From NCBI GenBank assembly GCA_000154345.1, contig DS480344.1:35330-99329 (forward strand): a DNA stretch of 64,000 nt, read 5' to 3'. How positions within the stretch are numbered: the first letter of the stretch is position 1; each line of letters begins with the position of its first letter. Made by a program: the position numbers and the translations under genes. A model generated the notes under the pieces. It did not search any database, was not told where the DNA came from, and saw only the letters and a list, made by a program, of their open reading frames with translations. The DNA is from [Clostridium] leptum DSM 753. GTDB lineage: Bacteria > Bacillota > Clostridia > Oscillospirales > Acutalibacteraceae. Positions 54,304 through 63,103 of this stretch are shown here, one piece after another.

Positions 54304-55845
54304 ATGAAAATCGTAATCGTAGAGGATGAGATACGGATTCGCGAGGGCTTGATGAAGCTGCTGGAAAGAATAGATCAGAATTATCAGGTAGTAGGGGAAG
54401 CTGAAAATGGAAAAGCCGGATTAGAGCTTATATTAGACAGCAAACCGGATTTAGTCATTACAGACGTGCAAATGCCTATCATGGACGGCCTAGAGATGCT
54501 GCGCTGCCTGCAGGAAAAGCAACCCTTGCCGAAGGTCATCATTCTCAGCGCGTATTCTGAGTTTTCTTACGCCCAGCAGGCGATTAAGCTGGGAGTCAGC
54601 GAATATCTCATTAAGCCGATCATGGTAAATGAACTGACACAGGCCCTTCGTATGGTGGAGCAGCAATTAAAAACGAAAGGAAAAAAGAAAGAAGAGCTTC
54701 CAGAACTGGATACCTTAGGGGAACTATTAACCGGATTTCAAGTAGGCCGGTTAAAGTATAGCGAAGCCTTGGAAAGCTATGTGAGAAGTAAATTTTCAGT
54801 AGAGATTCAAGGGAATTACATCATGATATTGGCTTACTTAGGGGATCATTATGAAGAAGAAAGAAAGCGGACGATTCCTGCTTTGACCGCTCTGTTAAAA
54901 GACACAATCAGTAAAAAATGTCAAATACTCGATTTCCTTGTGTTTAAAAGCTGCCTATTCATATTTCCATGTGAAGGGGAAGAAGCGGTTCTGGTAAAAA
55001 GATTTCAGAAGACAATATTAACGCGAATTTGTAATGACAGTATGGCCAGCTTTGGCTGGATTAGGTTTACAGGACTCTCTCAGCTTGCGGAAAGCGCGGC
55101 GACTCTCCAAGGCTGTATGGATTGGTGTATTCCGTTAGGAAACGGTGTTATTATCCATTATCCGCGTATTAAGCAGCTGCAGACAAGCCCGTTGAGCTAT
55201 CCGGTAGATATTGAGAACCAAATGAAAACGGCTATTTGCATGGCAAACCCGACGAAACTACAGGAAACCTTTCGGGATTTCCAAAGCTATTTTAGGAAAG
55301 GCGCACTCTATGATCCGAAAAAAATTAAAGAATCCTATTTGCGCTTTATCTGGTCTGTCATCAATGTCGCGAAAGAACTGGATTTATCTGTATACAGCAG
55401 CCTCGAACAACAACCGTTTATAGAAAGAATTATGAGGGCGGTTACTGAAAAAGAATTGGAAAGCATAATGAGGGAGATTCTTACATTATTGCCACTGGAA
55501 ATCAGTAATGATGAAAAAAACCAAATGCGATTAATCGTGCGAAAGGCCAAAGGTCTGATTCATGAGTTTTACGCCAGAGGAATTACCTTGGATGAAATTG
55601 CGGAGAAGTTAAAAGTTACCCCGGAGTATTTGGGAAGCCAATTCCATAAAGAGGTTGGGATTACTTTTAGCGCCTACATCAAGGAATATCGGATTCAAAA
55701 AGCAAAAAAACTCCTGATAGGCACGGAGTTAAAGCTATACGAAATCGCAGAGAAAGTTGGCTATAGTACTCCAAAATATTTTAGTAAAATTTTTAAGGAA
55801 GTCACGGGCCAGCTGCCAGCAGATTATAGAAAGCTGAATAAATAA
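54304..55845 (+). CDS. YesN-like response regulator (REC plus AraC HTH)
   Basis: The 513-residue protein has an N-terminal receiver with Asp54 in LVITDVQMPIMDG and the Lys of EYLIKPI. A long middle region of about 260 residues precedes two C-terminal AraC-type HTH motifs (ITLDEIAEKLKVTPEYLGSQ; LYEIAEKVGYSTPKYFSKIF). It is phosphorylated by the kinase upstream. AraC-type double HTHs typically bind direct repeats about two helical turns apart, which fits the CTTAG pairs at the neighbouring promoters. Confidence 0.93.
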   Translation: MKIVIVEDEIRIREGLMKLLERIDQNYQVVGEAENGKAGLELILDSKPDLVITDVQMPIMDGLEMLRCLQEKQPLPKVIILSAYSEFSYAQQAIKLGVSEYLIKPIMVNELTQALRMVEQQLKTKGKKKEELPELDTLGELLTGFQVGRLKYSEALESYVRSKFSVEIQGNYIMILAYLGDHYEEERKRTIPALTALLKDTISKKCQILDFLVFKSCLFIFPCEGEEAVLVKRFQKTILTRICNDSMASFGWIRFTGLSQLAESAATLQGCMDWCIPLGNGVIIHYPRIKQLQTSPLSYPVDIENQMKTAICMANPTKLQETFRDFQSYFRKGALYDPKKIKESYLRFIWSVINVAKELDLSVYSSLEQQPFIERIMRAVTEKELESIMREILTLLPLEISNDEKNQMRLIVRKAKGLIHEFYARGITLDEIAEKLKVTPEYLGSQFHKEVGITFSAYIKEYRIQKAKKLLIGTELKLYEIAEKVGYSTPKYFSKIFKEVTGQLPADYRKLNK

Positions 55846-55856
55846 TCCAGCTTTTC

Positions 55857-55949
55857 AAGCGCTTATGATTGCAGTGTAATTCAGTTTTCTGACTTAAGAA
55901 TATTTCTTGCTGAAGTCTCAGTAAATTGGTGAAAAATGATAAAGCGCTT
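55857..55949 (+). promoter_or_regulatory. Two AAGCGCTT palindromes
   Basis: AAGCGCTT occurs at 55857-55864 and 55942-55949, 85 nt apart (about eight helical turns), between the regulator gene and the second lipoprotein promoter. It resembles the core of LacI-type or CcpA sites but matches the cre consensus only partly. Confidence 0.35.
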
Positions 55950-56001
55950 GCATCCAGCAGGAGCAGCGAAAGACGGAAGTTTAGAAGAAATTAGAAAAAA
56001 G

Positions 56002-56065
56002 CTTAGCTTTTGTGTACCAACCTTAGAATAATGGAGTTTTCAGAGGTGGGACATCACTTTATAAT
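56002..56065 (+). promoter_or_regulatory. Promoter with tandem CTTAG boxes, copy 2
   Basis: Identical to copy 1: CTTAG (56002-56006), CTTAGAATAATGGAG (56022-56036), 23 nt, TATAAT (56060-56065). Confidence 0.65.
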
Positions 56066-56085
56066 AAAAACTACAAGGAAAGAAA

Positions 56086-56122
56086 GAAGCTTTTGTGAAA
56101 AAAGCAAAGGCTTCGAATTTTT
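56086..56122 (+). promoter_or_regulatory. Leader hairpin with T-run, copy 2
   Basis: Identical to 44670-44706: GAAGCTTTTG/CAAAGGCTTC stem, then a T-run, then AAGGAGG before the lipoprotein start. Confidence 0.55.
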
Positions 56123-56136
56123 AAGGAGGAAAACAT

Positions 56137-57423
56137 ATGAAAGCAAAAAAAGCGTTAGGCGTTTTGCTGGCGGGTTTACTGGCGGCAGGCGCGCTGGCGG
56201 GGTGCAGCAGCGGCACCTCCAACAGCTCGGCTCCTGAAAGCGGCTCTGACAGTCAGGGCTCTTCCACAGCGGAATCCCAGGCTCCGGCGGAGGCTTCAGA
56301 GGTAGACATTTGGTACTATTGGGAGACCGAAAAGCACCAGGAAACCCTGGACAGGGTCATTGGAGAATACAACGACTCCCAGGATGCGGTGTCGGTATCG
56401 GCAAAATATATCCCCTTTGCCGACTTTAAAAAGCAGCTGTCCATCGGAGCCAGCGCGGCGGAGCTTCCCGACCTGGTAATCATCGACAGCCCGGACCACG
56501 CCTCTTACGCGGCCATGGGAATCTTCGCGGATATCAGCGACAAGGTCAGCGATTGGGATGGGATCGACCAGTATTATGAGGGCCCGCTGAACTCCTGCAA
56601 GCTGGACGACAAGCTTTACGGCCTTCCCTTTGGCAGCAACTGCCTGGCACTGTTCTACAACGAGGATATGCTGGCCGACGCGGGCTGTGAAGCTCCCACC
56701 ACCTGGGATGAGCTGAAGGATGTGGCCCAAAAGACAACCCAGGGCAATGTGACCGGCTTCGCCATGTGCTGCCTGCAGAACGAGGAAGGCACCTTTAACT
56801 TCACCCCCTGGCTGTGGAGCACCGGAGCGACCTCTTACGATATCAACAATGATAACGGCATTAAAGCCTTGACCCTGGTAAAGGATCTGGTAGACGCCGG
56901 CTCCATGAGCAAGGAAGTCATCAACTGGACTCAGGGAGACGTAATGAACCAGTTCATCTCCGGCAATATCGCCATGATGGTGAACGGTCCCTGGCAGGTT
57001 CCCACGATGAGGGAGCAGGCTCCCGACCTGAACTGGGATGTCACCCTGCTGCCGAAGGACGCGGAATACGCTTCCTGCCTGGGCGGCGAGAACTTTGGCG
57101 TAATCGACGGGGATAACGTAGACGCGGCTCTGGATTTCCTGCAGTTTGCCACCTCAAAGGACGAGGTTGCCAGCTACATCGATGATTTCGGTTATATCGC
57201 TGCCCGGAAGGACGTAGCCGAGGGCCAGTTTACGGATGATGAGACGATGCAGAAATTCACTGAAGAAATGCAGTACGCCCAGCCCAGAGGACCTCACGCC
57301 CAATGGCCGGAAATCTCCGACGCCCTTTCCCTGGCGGTGAACGAGTCCATCACCGGAACCAGCGCTCCCGCTGACGCCGCGGCTAAGGCGCAGAGCACCA
57401 TCGACGGTATTTTGGCGGAGTAA
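56137..57423 (+). CDS. ABC sugar-binding lipoprotein, copy 2
   Basis: The product is 428 residues and equal to the protein at 44721 except Ala410. It is also followed by a giant anchored enzyme (57669). Two nearly identical binding proteins would raise the dose for one shared permease pair, likely the one starting at 63322. Identity at silent sites shows a very recent duplication or gene conversion. Confidence 0.93.
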   Translation: MKAKKALGVLLAGLLAAGALAGCSSGTSNSSAPESGSDSQGSSTAESQAPAEASEVDIWYYWETEKHQETLDRVIGEYNDSQDAVSVSAKYIPFADFKKQLSIGASAAELPDLVIIDSPDHASYAAMGIFADISDKVSDWDGIDQYYEGPLNSCKLDDKLYGLPFGSNCLALFYNEDMLADAGCEAPTTWDELKDVAQKTTQGNVTGFAMCCLQNEEGTFNFTPWLWSTGATSYDINNDNGIKALTLVKDLVDAGSMSKEVINWTQGDVMNQFISGNIAMMVNGPWQVPTMREQAPDLNWDVTLLPKDAEYASCLGGENFGVIDGDNVDAALDFLQFATSKDEVASYIDDFGYIAARKDVAEGQFTDDETMQKFTEEMQYAQPRGPHAQWPEISDALSLAVNESITGTSAPADAAAKAQSTIDGILAE

Positions 57424-57668
57424 TCTGATAGGATTACTGCCCAAAGATAAAAATTCGAGAGAAGCCGAGCATCCCGGGGAGGCCCCCACCTCTCCGGATG
57501 CACGCCTTTAATCGAAAAAACAGACGCTTCTAGATCCATATAGTAATAGATAGGATATATTTTATAAGGAATTATAGAACCATGGAATATATCACAAGAG
57601 GCTGCTTTTTCGTCTTTTGCAATCTGTTATTGTATGAAATAGGGGCTCAAATGAGAGGAGAGAAAAAA

Positions 57669-60600
57669 GTGGGACAATTTAAAAAAATTGTTCGCGGAAT
57701 CACAGCAGGCCTAATGTCAGCGGCGGTTCTCATGAGCGGTATGGTTTCTACTGATATCGGCCTAATGCAGGCCAATGCGGCTGGACCCAATAGAACCGCG
57801 ACTCCCCCGGAGGGCGCTCCGGAGACAGCCATACTAGTGGAGGCTGAAACAGGAGATTTCGGCCCGGATACGGGAATGGCTTACGACCACGATTATTCTG
57901 GCACAGGTTTCGTCAGTATAGGCGGAAGTGCCGAAAATGCTAATGTGGCCTTCGAGATTGAGGTTGAAACGGCGGGTACCTATGAATTCGCTTTCAACTA
58001 CATTGCAGGGCCTGCCCAAGACTGGGCGGCTGATCGGTCGATCAAATTATCAGTCAACGGCGCTGAGCAGGCAATCGAAACCTTTGCCGGCACTGGAAAC
58101 TGGGACAACTGGACCTATCACAATGTAGAACTGAATTTAGAGGCCGGAGAAAACACGGTTACCGTACAAGGTAATGGCAAAAAGAACGGCATTTGCATCG
58201 ACTATTTTTACTATTGGCTTCTCGAAGCCGCGGAGCCAATGCCCGAGTTGATTCCTCCCAATGCCACTCATATGGAGGCGGAAGACGCAGATGTTGGCGG
58301 CGGCGCTAGAGGCGGGGACAGGTCTCACAGCGGCTACAGCGGCGACAGCTTTGTGTCCGGCTTTGAAAATCACAAGGGCGCTTATGTAGAGTTTACCTAT
58401 AACGCTGAAGAGGCCGGCGAGTATTATCTATCTTTAAGATACGCCAACGGCCATAATAATGGCTGGCCGGATACCAAGCAGATCGGCTTAAGCGTTAACG
58501 ACGGCGAGATCACTATGGTTCCCTTTACAGTCACAGCGGCATGGAACCAGTGGGAAGAAAACGTTGTAAAGGTAACGCTGGAAAAAGGCGAGAACAAGAT
58601 TCGCTACCAGAACGTGGACGGCGAGAGAGAAGGCGTGGTTAATATTGATAAGATCGCCATATGGCCCCACGTTGCGGATCCTACCGTTGATACCCTGGTG
58701 TTTGAGAACACCAGCTATTCCCTCAGAGTGGGCGCGACCGTTAAGCCTATGGTTTACGCCATCGATTCCAACGGTTTGAAAATGCCTTATGACGGCGAGA
58801 TTACCTTTAGGTTCGAGGACGAAGAAAGCGCCTCGTACAATAAAGAGGACGGCACTATCAAGGCCTTGAAGGCCGGAGAGTACAAGGTTTACGCGGAAGG
58901 CCCTGGAATCAAGACGCCTGGCGAGGCAACCTTGAAAATCGTGGCCAACCCGACGATCTCTGTTGATTTTTCTTCTGTAGAGCGTCCGGTAAACCACAGC
59001 CAGTTCGGTTACATTTTGATTCCTAACTATAATATTCCCGACAGCAGACTGACCCTCTTAGGGCCGCTGCTTGCCCGTGATACCATCCCCGCCCAGAACT
59101 TTCAGGGGGTTGGCGATATGGGAGGATATTATGATTACGAATACAGCATCCTTCAGCGCAGCCTGCAGGCTGTTCAGCGCGCCAAAGACGCGGGACATAA
59201 ATATTACTTCCTGCTGGGCCATAACCCCTCTTGGGCAACAGCGAGCGGCAATCCTACCGATACCGGTTTGGTAAAGGATGAGGAGGAGCTGGCGCGGTTT
59301 AAGCAGTATTTGAAGGATACCCTTCAGTATTATAAGGATAACGGCATAACCCCGGATTTTGCCAACCTCACCAACGAATATTGGACCGGCCTGTTCCCCA
59401 CCTATCAGGTAGCTTGGGAAGCGGTGCGCGAGGTATATCCCGACTTTATCCCGGCGGTTGGCCCCAGCGCCGTAGGCTTTGACGGAATTCCCGAGTTCTA
59501 TATTCCTGAATCAGTCGAAGCCGGCATCACCGTAGAAGGCCCGGCCTGGCATGAATTCTGGACCGGCGATACCTTCATCTCTTACGATAAGCTCAAAGAC
59601 CATGTGGATTACATTGCGGACCTTCAGGAGCAGTATCCCGAAGCTAACGGCAAGTATATCATCTTTGAAGAGAACAACTCCGGCGGCGTAAACGCCGGCG
59701 GTCCTTCCGGCACTGCCATCGACTTTACCAGAACCATGTCCAACATCATCAGGACAAACATCGACTGGAACATCAAGGGCTGCCTGGAAGGCGGCAATGC
59801 CAACGGCATGAGCGATATCATTACCGCAAACAAGGAAAAGGTTACCCAGAATCCCGCGGTAAGAAGACCTCTGTGGTGGGTATACTACGCGTTCTCTAAA
59901 ATGAGCGGCGACTATGTAACCGTTTCTGTAGACGCCCCCAACGATAAAAACGGCGAATTTACCGGCGCGGCCAGTAAAGACGTCGACGATTCTAAGGTTA
60001 TCATCGCCAACAGCTCTACGGACGGCTCCGTCAGTGTCGAGCTGAACAACCAGCCTTATGTGGGCGAGGACGTTCAGGTGGATCTGTATAAGGTCATTAC
60101 CTCCGATCTGGAAGGCCTCGACTATCCCGGCGAGAACGACGGCTTGATGTATCAGAGAACCCTGGATGTAGAGTCCACCGAAAACATCAGCGTGGTTATC
60201 GACGGCGTTAAGGCCAACGAAACCTGGATGGTAGTTCTGAAGAAAGTGGAGAGCGCTCCCAGCTTCTTCCATCCCATGACTCCTGACGACGGCGAAGCCG
60301 CTGTAACTACGCCTACCCTTACCTGGTCTAAGGCCCAGGGCGCAACCAGCTACACCGTAGCCGTATCTGCAAACAAGGATATGTCCGATCCGATTATCGA
60401 AGAATCCGGCATTGTAGGCCAGAGCTTTGAAGTACCGGAAAAGGCTGGCTTGAAACTCGGCCAGAGATATTATTGGACGGTTTCTGCTGAAAACGAGTAC
60501 GGCAGCACTGAGCTTCCCGAAAGAGTCGTTTACTCCTTCTATACCAGCGAGAGCACCGAGGTGCCCGGTCAGTTCAGCCCCACCATGCCTTCTCTGGGCG

Positions 60601-62777
60601 CGATGAATGAAAAGACCAGGCCTGAATTTAAGTGGACTACCGCTTATCAGGCGGATTCCTACCGTTTGGTTGTTTCCAAGAATGAAGATTTGTCCGATCC
60701 GGTGATCAATGAATCTGGTATCACCAACGTAAGAGGCAACGGTCAGTTCGGCGGCAACTCTCAGGCCTATTATACTCCCACCCGAGATCAGGAGTTTGAG
60801 TATGAAACGACCTATTACTGGACGGTATACGCCGTTAACGACGAGGGTGAAAGACCGTGGAACGGTCCGATTCACTCCTTTACCACCAAAGCGGAAGGCG
60901 ACGCTCCTAAAGACTTTAAGCTGACAAGTCCGGCGGATCAGGCGGAGGAGGTCTCTGCTAGAACCGCTCTCACCTGGGAAGCTTCTGCCAACGCGTTCTT
61001 CTACAAGCTGGAGATCTCTGAAAATGAGGATATGTCTGATCCTGTCCTTGTAAGAGACCGTATGATCTACAACAAATATACGATGGAACCCAACGTATTG
61101 AAGCCTGACACCACCTATTACTGGAGAGTGACGGCTCTTACCAAGGATTTGAAGCATGAAACTGCTTCTTCCACCGGCATCCGTTCCTTTAAAACCGAGG
61201 CGGTGCCTTGTTCTCCGCTGCTGTATGCCGAATACGCGGAAGGCAGCACGGTTAACCTGCTGTTCCAGGAGTCTATAGGCGCAACCTCTTATACCATTAA
61301 GTACGGTACGGAACCCGGCAGCTATACTAAGGAAATCACCAACGTGACCGGTACTCCCTGCCAGATCGAAGATATGGAAGAGGGCACCTATTACTTTGCC
61401 GTTGTGGCTAACAACGCAGAGGGAAGCAGCGATATTTGGAACGAAAGAAGCGTAACTGTCGGCGGCGAAACTGAAGTTACCCCTGTTTTGGACGAAATCG
61501 CGATTGAAGGCCCTGCCAAGCTGAAGTATAAGGTCGGCGAGTCGCTGGATACCACCGGCTTAGTGGTAACCGCTAAATACAGCGACGGCACCGAGAAGGT
61601 ATTGGCAGCCGAAGATTATGATGTAGAGGGCTTTGATTCCTCCACCGCAGGCGAGAAGACTGTTACCGTTGTCTACGAAGAAGGCGGCGTTGCCAAGACC
61701 GCTGAATTCGAGATTACTGTGATCGAAGCGGTAGGCATTACCGTTACTAAGCTTCCCAACAAGACCGAATACTTTGTGGGTGAGAAGCTGGATCAGACCG
61801 GAATACAGGTGAGCCTGAAGTATAGCGACAATTCCACTGAGCCTTTGGCCGCCGGTTATTCCCTGGCCCAGTATGATCCCGATAAGGTGGGCAAGCAGCA
61901 AATTCGCGTTCAGTATATGAACTTTGTCGCATACTTTGAGGTAACCGTAAAAGAGAGGCCCGCAGACCTGGCGCTGGAGTCCATCAGCGTGAAGGCTCCT
62001 GACAAGACCGAATACTTTGTGGGCGACAAACTGGATGAGACCGGAATGGTGGTAACAGCCACATACAGCGACGGCAGCAGCAGAGCTGTGAGCGGCTATG
62101 AAGTCGATTTTGACTCTTCCAAAGCCGGCAAAGCTACTGTAACTGTGAGCTACACGGAAGACGGCGTGACCAAGACGGCAGCCTTTGAGGTAACCGTGAA
62201 AGAGAAGCCCGTAGAGGTAACTCTGGAATCCATCACCGTGACCGCTCCCACCAAGACTGAATATGCGATCGGTGACGAGCTGGATCTGGCCGGCGTGGTA
62301 GTGACTGCAAAGTACAGCGACGGCACCGAGAAGGTATTGGCGGCCGAGGATTATGTGGTGAGCGCATTCGATTCTTCCACCGCTGGAGAGAAGATGGTGA
62401 CAGTTTCCTACACGGAGGACGGCGTGACCAAGACGGCGGCCTTTACCGTAACCGTGAAGGAGAGCTCCGGCAGCAGCGAGGATCCGGGCACTAGCGAGGA
62501 TCCGGGCACTAGCGAGGATCCGGGCACTAGCGAGGATCCGGGCACTAGCGAGGATCCAGGCACTAGCGAGGATCCGGGCAGCAGTGAAGGACCTGGAACT
62601 GGCAGCAGCGGCTCTGAAAGCGGCGGAACAGAATCCGGAACCGGCAGCGGGACAGAGAACAATAATAACGCTCAGACCGGCGACGGAATGACGGTGCCGA
62701 TTATCCTTTTAAGCCTGTTAGTCGCGGCGAGCGCGGGAATCGCGGTTGTCTTAGGCAAAAAACGCAGGCTGGGATAA
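57669..62777 (+). CDS. Giant wall-anchored GH-A-clan enzyme with CBM35-like and FN3
   Basis: GTG 57669 is chosen because GAGAGGAGAGAAAAAA before it is the same ribosome site as in the sister gene 46157; an upstream ATG at 57582 would bypass it. The product is 1702 residues. The signal peptide (FKKIVRGITAGLMSAAVLMS) resembles the sister's. Two CBM6/35-like domains (about 55-180, 200-335) and an Ig-like domain (340-435) follow. A catalytic barrel (about 430-860) has Glu570 in LTNEYWTG and Glu667 or 668 in IIFEENN as probable acid/base and nucleophile. Four fibronectin-III-like domains (863-1270) and four Big_3 repeats (1274-1600) come next. A linker with SEDPGT repeats, AQTGD (Ala1668), a membrane helix and KKRRLG end it. 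Its C-terminal third is shared with the sister; the catalytic part is different. Confidence 0.85.
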   Translation: MGQFKKIVRGITAGLMSAAVLMSGMVSTDIGLMQANAAGPNRTATPPEGAPETAILVEAETGDFGPDTGMAYDHDYSGTGFVSIGGSAENANVAFEIEVETAGTYEFAFNYIAGPAQDWAADRSIKLSVNGAEQAIETFAGTGNWDNWTYHNVELNLEAGENTVTVQGNGKKNGICIDYFYYWLLEAAEPMPELIPPNATHMEAEDADVGGGARGGDRSHSGYSGDSFVSGFENHKGAYVEFTYNAEEAGEYYLSLRYANGHNNGWPDTKQIGLSVNDGEITMVPFTVTAAWNQWEENVVKVTLEKGENKIRYQNVDGEREGVVNIDKIAIWPHVADPTVDTLVFENTSYSLRVGATVKPMVYAIDSNGLKMPYDGEITFRFEDEESASYNKEDGTIKALKAGEYKVYAEGPGIKTPGEATLKIVANPTISVDFSSVERPVNHSQFGYILIPNYNIPDSRLTLLGPLLARDTIPAQNFQGVGDMGGYYDYEYSILQRSLQAVQRAKDAGHKYYFLLGHNPSWATASGNPTDTGLVKDEEELARFKQYLKDTLQYYKDNGITPDFANLTNEYWTGLFPTYQVAWEAVREVYPDFIPAVGPSAVGFDGIPEFYIPESVEAGITVEGPAWHEFWTGDTFISYDKLKDHVDYIADLQEQYPEANGKYIIFEENNSGGVNAGGPSGTAIDFTRTMSNIIRTNIDWNIKGCLEGGNANGMSDIITANKEKVTQNPAVRRPLWWVYYAFSKMSGDYVTVSVDAPNDKNGEFTGAASKDVDDSKVIIANSSTDGSVSVELNNQPYVGEDVQVDLYKVITSDLEGLDYPGENDGLMYQRTLDVESTENISVVIDGVKANETWMVVLKKVESAPSFFHPMTPDDGEAAVTTPTLTWSKAQGATSYTVAVSANKDMSDPIIEESGIVGQSFEVPEKAGLKLGQRYYWTVSAENEYGSTELPERVVYSFYTSESTEVPGQFSPTMPSLGAMNEKTRPEFKWTTAYQADSYRLVVSKNEDLSDPVINESGITNVRGNGQFGGNSQAYYTPTRDQEFEYETTYYWTVYAVNDEGERPWNGPIHSFTTKAEGDAPKDFKLTSPADQAEEVSARTALTWEASANAFFYKLEISENEDMSDPVLVRDRMIYNKYTMEPNVLKPDTTYYWRVTALTKDLKHETASSTGIRSFKTEAVPCSPLLYAEYAEGSTVNLLFQESIGATSYTIKYGTEPGSYTKEITNVTGTPCQIEDMEEGTYYFAVVANNAEGSSDIWNERSVTVGGETEVTPVLDEIAIEGPAKLKYKVGESLDTTGLVVTAKYSDGTEKVLAAEDYDVEGFDSSTAGEKTVTVVYEEGGVAKTAEFEITVIEAVGITVTKLPNKTEYFVGEKLDQTGIQVSLKYSDNSTEPLAAGYSLAQYDPDKVGKQQIRVQYMNFVAYFEVTVKERPADLALESISVKAPDKTEYFVGDKLDETGMVVTATYSDGSSRAVSGYEVDFDSSKAGKATVTVSYTEDGVTKTAAFEVTVKEKPVEVTLESITVTAPTKTEYAIGDELDLAGVVVTAKYSDGTEKVLAAEDYVVSAFDSSTAGEKMVTVSYTEDGVTKTAAFTVTVKESSGSSEDPGTSEDPGTSEDPGTSEDPGTSEDPGTSEDPGSSEGPGTGSSGSESGGTESGTGSGTENNNNAQTGDGMTVPIILLSLLVAASAGIAVVLGKKRRLG
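62478..62585 (+). repeat. 18-nt in-frame minisatellite (SEDPGT)
   Basis: Five units of GAGGATCCGGGCACTAGC (the fifth with one A) followed by one variant unit. They encode SEDPGT repeats in the wall-spanning linker. The sister gene has a single unit, so the tract has expanded or contracted after the duplication. Confidence 0.95.
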
Positions 62778-62816
62778 GCAAGACGCCGAAATACAAACCT
62801 TTTACTAACCTCCTGG

Positions 62817-62846
62817 AAAAGCCTCACCTTTTGGGGTGAGGCTTTT
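62817..62846 (+). terminator. Terminator, loop TTTTGG (inverted relative to copy 1)
   Basis: AAAAGCCTCACC (62817-62828) and GGTGAGGCTTTT (62835-62846) with loop TTTTGG. The stem equals that at 51878 while the loop is its reverse complement, i.e. the whole hairpin is flipped. Confidence 0.85.
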
Positions 62847-62848
62847 CT

Positions 62849-63045
62849 GCGTCTAAGGCTGAAAGGAACAGAGATTTATGGCTTGACCCTCTGACGCGCC
62901 GCCCGGTATGGTTTCTTACTGAACCGAACGGCCGAAAAGGGTGGCAAGAAGCTTGGAGCCCCCGCCGGGCAGCGGGAAAGCCGTGGGAAATGTGAGGAAA
63001 GGGGGCGCCCTGATCTCTGAACACCCTCAATGGGAGGCCTTTAGT
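62849..63045 (+). ncRNA. Candidate structured RNA downstream of surface enzyme, copy 2
   Basis: Copy of 51910-52105 with scattered substitutions. One of them turns a C-G pair next to the GGTT/AACC helix into U-G, so the helix is kept. Alternatively it is only flanking sequence carried by the duplication. Confidence 0.35.
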
Positions 63046-63103
63046 TAATTATCACAGGAACAAAAAAGGATAGAAAGGTATTTTAGAAAAAAGTTTGAAA
63101 AAG

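Larger units (their letters stand above)
55997..57423 (+). repeat. Duplicated 1.43-kb unit, copy 2
   Basis: Copy of 44581-46007, with four differences near the 3' end of the coding sequence (at 57291, 57351, 57364 and 57369). The flanking sequence on both sides is unrelated to copy 1. Confidence 0.95.
62397..63076 (+). repeat. Shared 3' module, copy 2
   Basis: Counterpart of 51548-52137. It includes the expanded 18-nt repeat, the terminator with inverted loop and the candidate RNA region. Confidence 0.9.

Noticed and set aside
55942..55949. CcpA cre site
   Set aside because: Only the AAGCGCTT core fits; the TG at the left edge of the consensus is missing, so it is listed only as a palindrome.
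57582..57668. Longer start of the second giant enzyme at ATG 57582
   Set aside because: The ribosome site shared with the sister gene lies just before GTG 57669, and the signal peptide begins there.
59511..61157. 548-codon open frame on the minus strand
   Set aside because: It lies wholly opposite the FN3 and catalytic part of the giant enzyme, has no ribosome site or family likeness, and is explained by the codon bias of the real gene.
62478..62585. Regular 18-nt repeats as a CRISPR array
   Set aside because: There are no spacers; units are contiguous, in frame and encode the SEDPGT linker of the surface protein.
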